Shown piece after piece: positions 47,676-56,636 of a stretch of 64,000 nt of DNA. A program made the translations under genes and the position numbers. Source of the DNA: an uncultured Candidatus Actinomarina sp. (GTDB lineage Bacteria; Actinomycetota; Acidimicrobiia; Actinomarinales; Actinomarinaceae); NCBI GenBank assembly GCA_902580215.1, contig CACHJT010000002.1, positions 1-64,000 on the forward strand, written 5' to 3'. Under the pieces are notes generated by a model that made no database searches, had not been told where the DNA came from, and worked only from the letters and a program-made list of their open reading frames with translations. Within the stretch, counting starts at the first letter, position 1; each line of letters starts with the position of its first letter.

Positions 47676-49754
47676 TTAGAGTTTTCTTGAAGAGTTTATA
47701 ACAACCGAAATACTAGAAAGTGCCATTGCTAGTGCTGCCAAATTCGGTGTAATTAGGCCAACAACTGCAATAGGTATCATTAGTGTGTTGTATATAAAGG
47801 CGAGAAAAAGATTTTGATATATTCTATGTTTTGATTTTTTTGAAAGATTAAATACTTCACTAAGAGTTTCTAAACCTCCTTTGTGGATTAATATATCTCC
47901 AGAAACTTGTGCAATCTGGCTACTAGAAGAGGTAGTTACTCCAACATCAGCTTGTTTAATTGACGGTGAATCATTAACTCCATCGCCAACAAAAATTACC
48001 CTCTCGTCTTTTTGGATGTCTTTTATAAAATCAAGTTTTTCCTCAGGACTTTTATCAGAATAAAATTCTTTTATGTTTTGTTCTTCAGCAAATTTTTCTA
48101 CATTAACTTTTTTATCACCAGAGAGAATTACGATATTCTTCTCTTCTTTAAGTTCTTTTAAAAAATTGTTAGACACGGATGATTCCTCTTCTAGGTATAA
48201 AAAATAATCCAGATCATTTATTGAAACTATAAGTGAAGAGTCATTTTTCTCTTTGTTTTTTTCAATTTTAATAAGTTGCTCTTCAACAATGCCTTCAATT
48301 CCAACGCCGGGTTTTTCTTTTATATTTGAAGCAGGAAGAAGTGTTAAATCCTCTAACTCTGCTTGATAAACAATACTTTTTGCAATTGGGTGTTGAGAAT
48401 AGTTTTCAAGACTTGCAATCAACTGCAATACAGTACTTTTTGGAATAGTTTCATTAGGCATCTGAATTTCTTTAATTTTAAAGATACCGGAGGAAAGAGT
48501 ACCCGTTTTGTCGAAAACCATTGTATTTATGTCTCCAAACTTTTGAAGAATATCAAAATTCTTAAAAAGAAAGCCTTTTAGTTTGCTGACTGTTGCAGTT
48601 TTAAATAAAACTATTGGGGTCGCTAGTCCCAGTGCACATGGACATGCAATAACTAATACAGCTATTGCATTTTTTAAGGCGTCTATCAAGGCAACATCTT
48701 GAATTAGATACTTGAAGGCAAAAGTGCTAAAACTAGTAAATAAAACAACCGGTACAAAATACTGTGTAATTGTGTCGAGTGATTTTTGAATGTCTGGCTT
48801 AGTTCCCTGAGCATTTCTGATTAAGTCTTCGATAATGTTATAAGTTGATTTTTGGTAAGATTCTTTTACTTCAATCTCTATATTTCCTTGTAAATTAATA
48901 CTTCCTCCAACAACCTGATCTCCTCTTTCCTTTGTTAAAGGAATAGACTCTCCAGTAAGAAGGCTTTCATCAACAGTAGTTTCACCTTCAATAATCTCAC
49001 CATCAACGGGAATAATGTCACCGACCATTACATTGAAACGATCTTTTTCTTTAACATCTTTTGTAGGTATTTCAATTCTGCCTTCATCTCTATTTACTAT
49101 CAAAGTTTTTGGCATACGACTTTTTATTGACTCTGATGTTTTCACAGACTCTTCTATTACTCTATCTTCTACTGCTTTACCAATAAGCAAAAAAGACACA
49201 ATAAAAGCTCCAGTATCAAGAAACATTTTATTTCCACCTGATGTAGAACTCACTGAAGAAACCAGCTCAGCAGGTAATAGAGAAATTAACAAAGAACTCA
49301 AACTTCCAAGCGAAATCAAAGTGTCCATATTGAAATCAAGATTTTTAATTTTTTTAAATGCAGATATATGGAAATTTCTTCCAAGAATTAAAATAACAAA
49401 AAAACCTATAAGGTAGGAAATTAAATCTAGGCCTGCTTCAAAAAAATACCTAAGAGAAACAGTCATTAATAATGAAGCTATTGGGGTAAATATTTTAAAT
49501 TTGATATTTTTTTCAGTGTTATCTTCAGCAGCTTCTTTTGCTTTATAGCCAATCTTATTTACTGATTTAATAATTTCATTAAAATCAACACCTTCATCAT
49601 CTGCGATATCTACAATTGCAGATTTTAAAGGAAAGCTCACTGATGCATCTAATACATGTTCATTTTTTGTTAGTACACGCTCAACTCTTGCAGCACAAGC
49701 CGCACAAGTCATACCATCAATATCTAAATTGACAGATTTAGCTTGATTCGACAA
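47676..49754 (-). CDS. copA: Copper-type P1B ATPase
   Basis: N-terminal GMTCAACAARVER, CPCALGLATP, FDKTGTLSSG, GDGVNDSPS. Confidence 0.95.
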   Translation of the reverse strand: MSNQAKSVNLDIDGMTCAACAARVERVLTKNEHVLDASVSFPLKSAIVDIADDEGVDFNEIIKSVNKIGYKAKEAAEDNTEKNIKFKIFTPIASLLMTVSLRYFFEAGLDLISYLIGFFVILILGRNFHISAFKKIKNLDFNMDTLISLGSLSSLLISLLPAELVSSVSSTSGGNKMFLDTGAFIVSFLLIGKAVEDRVIEESVKTSESIKSRMPKTLIVNRDEGRIEIPTKDVKEKDRFNVMVGDIIPVDGEIIEGETTVDESLLTGESIPLTKERGDQVVGGSINLQGNIEIEVKESYQKSTYNIIEDLIRNAQGTKPDIQKSLDTITQYFVPVVLFTSFSTFAFKYLIQDVALIDALKNAIAVLVIACPCALGLATPIVLFKTATVSKLKGFLFKNFDILQKFGDINTMVFDKTGTLSSGIFKIKEIQMPNETIPKSTVLQLIASLENYSQHPIAKSIVYQAELEDLTLLPASNIKEKPGVGIEGIVEEQLIKIEKNKEKNDSSLIVSINDLDYFLYLEEESSVSNNFLKELKEEKNIVILSGDKKVNVEKFAEEQNIKEFYSDKSPEEKLDFIKDIQKDERVIFVGDGVNDSPSIKQADVGVTTSSSSQIAQVSGDILIHKGGLETLSEVFNLSKKSKHRIYQNLFLAFIYNTLMIPIAVVGLITPNLAALAMALSSISVVINSSRKL

Positions 49755-49947
49755 CCGTATAGCCTTGTTCGTCGAGCATGTTAGAAACTAGAGACAAATC
49801 TAGATCTGAGGAAGACTTAACTTCTACTGATTTTTGATCAATATCAACATTGACAGCTTCAACATTTTCGAGACTATTTACAGTTGACTCAATTGTTTCT
49901 TTACAGTGTCCACAACTAATTTCAGGTACAGTAAATTTTGTTTCCAT
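49738..49947 (-). CDS. copZ: HMA-domain copper chaperone
   Basis: ISCGHCKETIESTVN; overlaps copA by 17 bp. Confidence 0.9.
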   Translation of the reverse strand: METKFTVPEISCGHCKETIESTVNSLENVEAVNVDIDQKSVEVKSSSDLDLSLVSNMLDEQGYTVVESS

Positions 49948-49980
49948 AATTAAATAATAATAATGATGTGTTTATAAAAT

Positions 49981-50004
49981 AAGCCCCTATTTTCATAGGG
50001 GCTT
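49981..50004 (-). terminator. Intrinsic terminator hairpin downstream of the 64-aa gene
   Basis: AAGCCCCTAT/ATAGGGGCTT with 4-nt loop; T-rich tail on minus strand. Confidence 0.7.
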
Positions 50005-50050
50005 ATCGGAAATCTCATGGGGGAGATTTCATTAGGGGGGAGTTTAAAAC

Positions 50051-50245
50051 TTAAGCAGTTTCTTGGAGAATTCTGCCTCTAACTCTAGGATATTTCACTG
50101 GAGCGTGATTGAAGCAATGATCTCTTTTGTTATATATACTTAGTTGAGTACTGCAAGATTCATCTTTACATACTCTGCCCTGGTCAAAACTTTTTGATGG
50201 CCTTATTCCGCCCTTAATTTGACTAGCTTTTAATCCGTCTGTCAT
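50051..50245 (-). CDS. 64-aa conserved-looking zinc-knuckle-like protein
   Basis: RVCKDESCSTQLSIYNKRDHCFNHAPVKYPRVRGR: C-x4-C...C-x2-H spacing. Confidence 0.65.
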   Translation of the reverse strand: MTDGLKASQIKGGIRPSKSFDQGRVCKDESCSTQLSIYNKRDHCFNHAPVKYPRVRGRILQETA

Positions 50246-50263
50246 TTTATTCCTTTATATACT

Positions 50264-50281
50264 TTGTGAATATATTCACAA
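50264..50281. promoter_or_regulatory. Perfect 18-bp dyad resembling a CRP/FNR-family site
   Basis: TTGTGAATATATTCACAA (TGTGA-N6-TCACA), 19 bp upstream of the 64-aa gene. Confidence 0.5.
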
Positions 50282-50310
50282 GCTTAACACTTTTATTTTA
50301 GATGGCAACT

Positions 50311-52209
50311 TTATTTTGACAAGTTTTTTTGGGATAAAAAGGCTTCATCATTCCATTTTCTACCTAAAAAGTCCTTAACCATGTTCTCAGCAGGTACAGT
50401 TCCTCCAGGCTTTAGAATTTTATTTTTATAGTCAACACCAACAGAATTAGACAATACCCCTTCATTTTCAAATCTACTAAATAAGTCATCACCGATTATT
50501 TCAGCCCACAAATAACCATAATAAGCCGCATCATACCCACCAAGTAAATGTCCAAAAGCTGCTAGATGATTGATATCTTTCGGATATGTTATTGTTGTAA
50601 CTTTTTGAGCTGCATGCTCTATTTCTAAAAGGCTGTCTTTAAAGTTTTCACCATGTAAATGCTGATCTGCAAGACCAAATGAAACCTGCCTGAGTGTAAG
50701 TAAACTAACTCCAATATTTTTTGATTTATTTAATTTTTCACATATTTCTTCAGACAATGATTCACCAGATTCAATATGCGTTGAAATTCTTTTCATACAT
50801 TCTACTTTCCATACCCAATGCTCCATAATTTGACTCGGTGCTTCGACGAAGTCCCATTCACAGTTTGCACCAACAAATCTCGTATATTTTGATTTTCCAA
50901 TTCCGTTGTGTAGAACATGGCCAAATTCGTGAAAAAGAGTTTCAACTTCATCGAAAGTCATTAACCCATCTCCTGTGTTCGGGTTTGGAAAATTTGCAAC
51001 CATTGAGCATATTGGCAACTCTTGTCTGCTAGATCCACCAGAAGATATATCGAATACTGCAGCATGTGTAAATTTTCCTTCTCTTGGATAAAGGTCTAAA
51101 TAAAAATATGCTAACTGTTGACCATTTTTTTCCCATAAAGACCAAAGCTCAACATCTTCATGCCATGCAGTTTCATTCGATTCAGGTTTTATATGCAAAT
51201 CAAATACTTCTTCACAAACTTTAAACATTTCAGTTTTCACATCATGTATGTAAAAGAATTTTTTTAATTCACTATTTTCAATGCTGCTTACTTTACTTCT
51301 TTCTTTTGAAATAAAATAGCGTATATCCCAAGGAGTTATATCAGAAATTTCGATGTTATCTATAGCAAGTTCAATTTTTTCTACTTCAGCTGCTTTTTGT
51401 AATTTTGGAATCAAGCTCTCATACATTGAAGCTACATTTTTTGGTGACTTTGCCATCCTGTTCTGCAATCTATATTCAGCCCAAGTTTTAAATCCAAACA
51501 ACAAAGCTTTTTCATTTCTTAGTTGAACAGCTTTTTCAAGAATTGGACTATTTTCTTTTACAGCTCGATTGTTAAAAGCTTTCCAAACAATTTCTCTAGT
51601 ATTTCTCACACTGCAGTTTTCCATAACAGCATTAATGTCTGGATATGCCATTGTTATAACAAAACTATCATTATTTTTCTTCAAGTTTTTAAGTTCGTTT
51701 TGACTCAGACCTTTTAGTTCTTCTTCCAAAAACATGACTTCAGTTTTGTCCTTTGCAATATTTTCTGAAAAAGAAATGCTGAGATCTATAAGCTTTTTTT
51801 CGATTTCTGTGAGCCTATCCTTTTTTTCATCTGATAGACCATGTCCTGCATCTTTGAAGTCAATTTCTAAATCTCTATAAAATGTTTTCGATTCTACATC
51901 TAAATTTTTAGTTTCTATTTCTTTAAACTTTTCGTATAGATCTTGATCTTTAAATATTTCAAGTTCAAGATTTTGTATTTTTGAATCTGCTTCATTTCCA
52001 AAATCTCTTATTTTTTCATCTGGATGTACATCTCCCATAAACGCAATGCGTCCAGAAAGATCATAAATTGCACTCTCCAGCTCATTAAAATTCGATAAAT
52101 CGATATTTTCAGAAGATTTAATATTACTAACGAAATCTTTACATTCTTCGATTGTATTTTTTAAGTCTTCTTCTAATTTTCCTAAAGATATATCTGAATA
52201 GTTATACAC
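50311..52209 (-). CDS. M3 family oligopeptidase
   Basis: FDEVETLFHEFGHVLHNGIGK zinc site; typical M3 layout. Confidence 0.93.
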   Translation of the reverse strand: MYNYSDISLGKLEEDLKNTIEECKDFVSNIKSSENIDLSNFNELESAIYDLSGRIAFMGDVHPDEKIRDFGNEADSKIQNLELEIFKDQDLYEKFKEIETKNLDVESKTFYRDLEIDFKDAGHGLSDEKKDRLTEIEKKLIDLSISFSENIAKDKTEVMFLEEELKGLSQNELKNLKKNNDSFVITMAYPDINAVMENCSVRNTREIVWKAFNNRAVKENSPILEKAVQLRNEKALLFGFKTWAEYRLQNRMAKSPKNVASMYESLIPKLQKAAEVEKIELAIDNIEISDITPWDIRYFISKERSKVSSIENSELKKFFYIHDVKTEMFKVCEEVFDLHIKPESNETAWHEDVELWSLWEKNGQQLAYFYLDLYPREGKFTHAAVFDISSGGSSRQELPICSMVANFPNPNTGDGLMTFDEVETLFHEFGHVLHNGIGKSKYTRFVGANCEWDFVEAPSQIMEHWVWKVECMKRISTHIESGESLSEEICEKLNKSKNIGVSLLTLRQVSFGLADQHLHGENFKDSLLEIEHAAQKVTTITYPKDINHLAAFGHLLGGYDAAYYGYLWAEIIGDDLFSRFENEGVLSNSVGVDYKNKILKPGGTVPAENMVKDFLGRKWNDEAFLSQKNLSK

Positions 52210-52246
52210 TCAACTCCTTTAACTTTTTATATGATAGTATTTAGTT

Positions 52247-52483
52247 ATGGAAATCAAACTTGAATTTTGTGTAGTTTGAAACTACACACCTCGTGCAGTT
52301 GGTACGATTGAAGATATCTTAGAAGTTTACGGTAACAAAGTTACAAACATTCAACTAATTCCAAGTGGTGGTGGAGTATTTGAATTTCATTTAAATGAAA
52401 AATTATTATTTTCAAAAAAAGAACTTGGAAGACACTCAGAAGATGGAGAAATTCTTAAATTAATTGAAGAAGATCTTGGTTGA
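52247..52483 (+). CDS. SelW/Rdx-family protein, candidate selenoprotein with in-frame UGA (Sec) at codon 11
   Basis: MEIKLEFCVVUNYTPRAVGTIEDILEVYGNKVTNIQLIPSGGGVFEFHLNEKLLFSKKELGRHSEDGEILKLIEEDLG; U = TGA at 52277-52279; Rdx hallmarks CxxU, PRA, PSGGGVFEF, LLFSKKELGR. Confidence 0.88.
52291..52307 (+). promoter_or_regulatory. Candidate bacterial SECIS hairpin
   Basis: UCGUGC-AGUUG-GUACGA: 6-bp stem (one G-U), 5-nt loop with G in second position, loop starts 17 nt after the UGA. Confidence 0.6.
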
Positions 52484-53214
52484 ATCTACCGTTTGACTTA
52501 ACGCTATTTGAAGTAATTTTTATTGCAATATTACTTTTTATTGGCTCTGCCGTTCAAGGCGTTTTGGGTTTTGGCTTTGCTGTTATTGCTTCACCAATAA
52601 TTGTTCAAATTGAGCCTAGTCTGGTGCCTCAACTGCTCGCGTTACTTGGTTTGCCACTTGCTTTAAGAGTTTTTTACCGAGAAAAAGACGAAGTTGATTT
52701 ATCTAAAGTTAAGCCACTTATTCTAGGTCGATTAATAGGAGGACCAATTGGACTCTTATTATTATTAAACTTATCCGAAAAATATTTATCAATCTCTGTA
52801 GGGCTTATTGTTTTTATAGCAGGTGCAGGCTCTTTTTTTGGTTGGGAAATTAACAGAAATACTTTGAATTCCTTTTTTGCAGGTACTTTTTCAGGTATTT
52901 TTGGGATGATTGCAGCCATTGGTGGTCCTCCTGTAGCTTTGCTTTATAGGAATACTAAATCTCAGGAATTTAGGCCATCTCTCAATAGTGTATTTAGCAT
53001 AGGCATTTTGATTACATTGTCTCTTTTAATTTTTAGTGACAATCTTTATGTTGACCACCTACTTTTATTTATGTTATTTCTTCCAGTTGTTTTGGTAGGC
53101 ATTAGAGTTTCTAGCTCGCTTTTCTCAAAAGTCTCTGACAGTTTTATTGCCCAGTCGGTAACTTATTTTTCCATTATTTCTGGGCTTTATGTTATTTTGA
53201 GAAACATAAATTAG
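52480..53214 (+). CDS. TSUP (TauE/SafE-like) family membrane permease
   Basis: SAVQGVLGFGFAVIASPII, AAIGGPPVALLY; TTG start overlaps the upstream stop (TTGA). Confidence 0.85.
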   Translation: MNLPFDLTLFEVIFIAILLFIGSAVQGVLGFGFAVIASPIIVQIEPSLVPQLLALLGLPLALRVFYREKDEVDLSKVKPLILGRLIGGPIGLLLLLNLSEKYLSISVGLIVFIAGAGSFFGWEINRNTLNSFFAGTFSGIFGMIAAIGGPPVALLYRNTKSQEFRPSLNSVFSIGILITLSLLIFSDNLYVDHLLLFMLFLPVVLVGIRVSSSLFSKVSDSFIAQSVTYFSIISGLYVILRNIN

Positions 53215-53251
53215 TTTATTTCAACTAGGGGGATTATTAACATATAAGCAT

Positions 53252-54739
53252 ATGTTTATGAACGCCATTATTGCCGGCTTGCTCTACTTCTTAAGTTTCC
53301 CTCCTTATGATTTTTGGTATTTAATATTTCCTGCACTTTATTTTTTTTATTATTCATTGCTTTCAAGTAAAAAATCTTTTCTGTCAGGGTTTATCTTTGG
53401 GTGCGTTGCTTACGGCGTGATTCTATTAGGAATTCAATCAATAGGACTTGAAGCCTGGATACCGTTGACATTTTTAATGGGGTTGATGTATGGAGTATTC
53501 TCAAAATTATTTTCTTATCTAAATACAAAATCTGGAAATAATTTCTATGTATTGTTGGCAGCGTTAGCAGTCTTTGATTTGATCAGAGCATATTTTCCTT
53601 TTGGAGGATTTCCTTGGGGTTTTCCATCAACAGTTTTACTGACAGGCCCTATAGATAGCCCATTATTTTTTGAAGTACCTTTGACATTCAGAAACTTTGG
53701 ACCAACGGGATCTTCGCTTTTACTACAATCTCTTCCTTTAGTAATTGCACTTGGTGTTTTTTCAAAAAGCAAACCAAAAAATTACTTAAAGGATTACAGC
53801 ATATTTTTATTAATAATTTTCACAATATTCATTTCAAATTATGTTGTTAATGACTATCAATACACTCAGTTAGAAACATCAGAACTTAACATTACAATCG
53901 TTCAAGGAAACAGCCCTTGTCCTGGTGCAAAAAACAGATGCATCAATGAAAGACAAAAAATTTATGATAGCCATTTAGCTCAAACCCAATCTCTCGAAGG
54001 GAATTTTGATTTAGTAGTTTGGCCTGAGAGCTCAACAGGATTTAACAATGATCCGGGAGTACACAGTAGAGTTCAAAATGACGTTTCTACTCAAGCTTTG
54101 AGATTAGATTCATATTTTTTAATTGGGGGAGACAGACCTGTACAAAAAGAATATTTCGAAAACTACGGAATCTTTATTAACAGAGAGGGAGAGATTGTGG
54201 ATCAATATCTAAAACAGCATCCAGTACCATTTGGAGAATATATCCCTTTTAGAAAATATTTAGATTGGATTCCCCCACTAGCACTGGTTCCTCGTGACAT
54301 GATTAGGGGAGATGGTCAAAAAATATTTATGGTTAATGATACAAAAATATCAACTGTTATTTCATTTGAAGGTTCTTTTCAAAGATACATTAGGAACAGT
54401 GTCTTGGACGGTGCAGAGTTGGTTGTAATCCTTACTAACCAAGCAAGCTATGGAGAAAGCGGGATGTCGGACCAATTTATATTAATGTCTAGGGCAAATG
54501 CAATTTCAAACGATAGACCAATTGTACATGCAGCAATTACAGGTAAATCAGCGTTCATAGATCACAATGGAAAAGTTGTTTCTAAAACTGAATTATTTGA
54601 AACAACAACATTAAATGAAAAACTTGAGGTAAAACAAACAAAAACTCTATACAGCAAATACGGAAATTATTTAAATTATATTTTTATAATATTTGGAGTT
54701 CTTATCTTTGCTAGAAGATTTATTCGTCCAGTTGATTAA
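53252..54739 (+). CDS. lnt: Apolipoprotein N-acyltransferase
   Basis: FLSFPPYDFWYL, FPFGGFPWG, VVWPESSTG, KQHPVPFGEYIPFR, nitrilase-like domain. Confidence 0.93.
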   Translation: MFMNAIIAGLLYFLSFPPYDFWYLIFPALYFFYYSLLSSKKSFLSGFIFGCVAYGVILLGIQSIGLEAWIPLTFLMGLMYGVFSKLFSYLNTKSGNNFYVLLAALAVFDLIRAYFPFGGFPWGFPSTVLLTGPIDSPLFFEVPLTFRNFGPTGSSLLLQSLPLVIALGVFSKSKPKNYLKDYSIFLLIIFTIFISNYVVNDYQYTQLETSELNITIVQGNSPCPGAKNRCINERQKIYDSHLAQTQSLEGNFDLVVWPESSTGFNNDPGVHSRVQNDVSTQALRLDSYFLIGGDRPVQKEYFENYGIFINREGEIVDQYLKQHPVPFGEYIPFRKYLDWIPPLALVPRDMIRGDGQKIFMVNDTKISTVISFEGSFQRYIRNSVLDGAELVVILTNQASYGESGMSDQFILMSRANAISNDRPIVHAAITGKSAFIDHNGKVVSKTELFETTTLNEKLEVKQTKTLYSKYGNYLNYIFIIFGVLIFARRFIRPVD

Positions 54740-55940
54740 ATGGTAAGTTTTTCATAGCCACAGCCTCTATTACACCACTTTGGAAAACTCGTAATCCAAA
54801 TTTTGGAAGAATTGCAAATAAGTGATCAAAAATGTCTGATTGTATTTTTTCATAAGCAACCCACTCTGTTGTGTTCGTAAATGTATATATTTCTATAGGT
54901 ACTCCTTCAGGAGAAGAGGGTAATTGACGAACTAAAAAAGTCATGGTGTCAGTGTTTAAATTTTGACTTTGCTTCAGATAGTTCTCAACATACGCTCTAT
55001 AAGTTCCGATATTTGTTAATCTCCTAGTTTCTAATTGGTTAGAAGACTCACTGTTTAATTTATTAAATTCTTCTAACTCCTTATTTTTTTCTGAAATATA
55101 GCTCTTAATTGGTGAAAGCTTTTGAAGTTCGACTGTTTCTTCTGCTGTTAAAAACTTGATACTAGAAATATCTATTAATATTGATCTTTTTATCCTCCTC
55201 CCTCCATACTCAGACATTGCCCTCCAGTTTTTCACAGAAGTATTAACAATTTTTGATGTAGGTATTGTTGTAATTGTTTTGTCCCAATTTTGCACTTTTA
55301 CAGTGTGAAGAGCTATATCTACAACATCTCCATCTGCACCAAACTCGGAAACCTCTATCCAGTCACCAATCTTAATTATGTCATTTTGACCAATTTGGAC
55401 TGATGCTACAAAAGAAAGAATTGTATCTTGAAAAACTAACAACAATACTGCAGTCAAAGCTCCAAGACCACTTATGTAATAAGCCACTGATTGACCAGTT
55501 ATTATTGCAAAAATAATTATTGCAATGAATGATGCGATAATTATTTTTATTATTTGAATATATCCTTTGATAGGTTTATTTTTTAATACATCTATATTTT
55601 CAGAAACTTTATTGAACACAGTAAGCATTTCAAGAATGGTAAGACCGACAAACAAAGTCAGTAATGAATCAAGAAGTCTTGAAATTAATGGATTTGAAAA
55701 TATTTCAAGATTAAATCTAGGAGATGAGGTCAAAAAGGTAAAAACTATAATTACTAGAACATATGAAAGTCGATTCAGAAATTTTTTTTCCAGAAATAAA
55801 TCATCAATAAACGTTGATGTTCTTTTTGCTATTTTTTTTAATGTAGGAAAGAGGATGCTTCTCAATACAAAATAAGTAATGATTAAAATCCCAAAAATTA
55901 TTGCAAGAGACGAGAGTTCAGAGGTTGATAAATTATTCAT
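54720..55940 (-). CDS. MscS-family mechanosensitive channel
   Basis: QIGQNDIIKIGDWIEVSEFGADGDVVDIALHTVKVQNWDKTITTIPTSKIV. Confidence 0.92.
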   Translation of the reverse strand: MNNLSTSELSSLAIIFGILIITYFVLRSILFPTLKKIAKRTSTFIDDLFLEKKFLNRLSYVLVIIVFTFLTSSPRFNLEIFSNPLISRLLDSLLTLFVGLTILEMLTVFNKVSENIDVLKNKPIKGYIQIIKIIIASFIAIIIFAIITGQSVAYYISGLGALTAVLLLVFQDTILSFVASVQIGQNDIIKIGDWIEVSEFGADGDVVDIALHTVKVQNWDKTITTIPTSKIVNTSVKNWRAMSEYGGRRIKRSILIDISSIKFLTAEETVELQKLSPIKSYISEKNKELEEFNKLNSESSNQLETRRLTNIGTYRAYVENYLKQSQNLNTDTMTFLVRQLPSSPEGVPIEIYTFTNTTEWVAYEKIQSDIFDHLFAILPKFGLRVFQSGVIEAVAMKNLPFNQLDE

Positions 55941-55954
55941 AGTAAAATTTTACC

Positions 55955-56635
55955 TTAAAATCCTTTTTGTTGGCTGATCCAAGGTTCAGGTGAATCATTT
56001 ACGAATTCGTCAACACTTGGACCATTTAAATTTTGTAAACTTCTTTGACCGACAATATATGAAATTACTAAAAGAATTAAGGTGCTTTGATTAGATGTTG
56101 CAAGTTTGATTACAACCAGTATTTCAGGATTGTTAAAGAAGTAAATTTGTAAACCAGCCTTTAGAGACAAATAAATGGTCCAAATAATAGCAACTTTTGT
56201 ATAAGCAGGGCGTACTTTTGGGTGAAAATACCACCCTTTAGGCCAATTCCTAAATGCTTTTGAACTATATATGGTAAATGGTTTTCTTATTAGTATCGAA
56301 ATTAATCCAAAGATTGCAATTGTTGCGTCTCTTATAATTCCAGGAATGAAAAATCCAGAAGCACTTCCTTGAAGTCTTGCCAGAAGTAGTGCAATAGCAG
56401 ATCCAACAAATCCATAAAAAACAAACTTTAAATCTTGTTTTCTTAGTCTTCTGTAAATTAGAAAAACAATAAGTAATCCACCTGTACTAAAGATTGCTGT
56501 ATTTAAATCAACAAAGTTAGCCAACACAACAAAAAACACTGGAGCAATTACGGCATCAATTACACCTTCATTGTTTGGAAGTAAATCTTTTACTTCTTCT
56601 CTTATTTCAAGAAATTTTGATTTGAATTTATCCAA
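55955..56635 (-). CDS. DUF3159-like membrane protein
   Basis: PVFFVVLANFVDLNTAIFSTGG, SGFFIPGIIRDATIAI. Confidence 0.7.
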   Translation of the reverse strand: MDKFKSKFLEIREEVKDLLPNNEGVIDAVIAPVFFVVLANFVDLNTAIFSTGGLLIVFLIYRRLRKQDLKFVFYGFVGSAIALLLARLQGSASGFFIPGIIRDATIAIFGLISILIRKPFTIYSSKAFRNWPKGWYFHPKVRPAYTKVAIIWTIYLSLKAGLQIYFFNNPEILVVIKLATSNQSTLILLVISYIVGQRSLQNLNGPSVDEFVNDSPEPWISQQKGF

Positions 56636-56636
56636 T

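Noticed and set aside
52247-52279. Simple pseudogene or premature stop in the SelW-like gene
   Set aside because: The UGA lies exactly at the CxxC/U site, the frame stays intact with family motifs afterwards, a SECIS-like hairpin follows, and the stop is coupled to the next gene. Not fully excluded without genome-wide sel genes.
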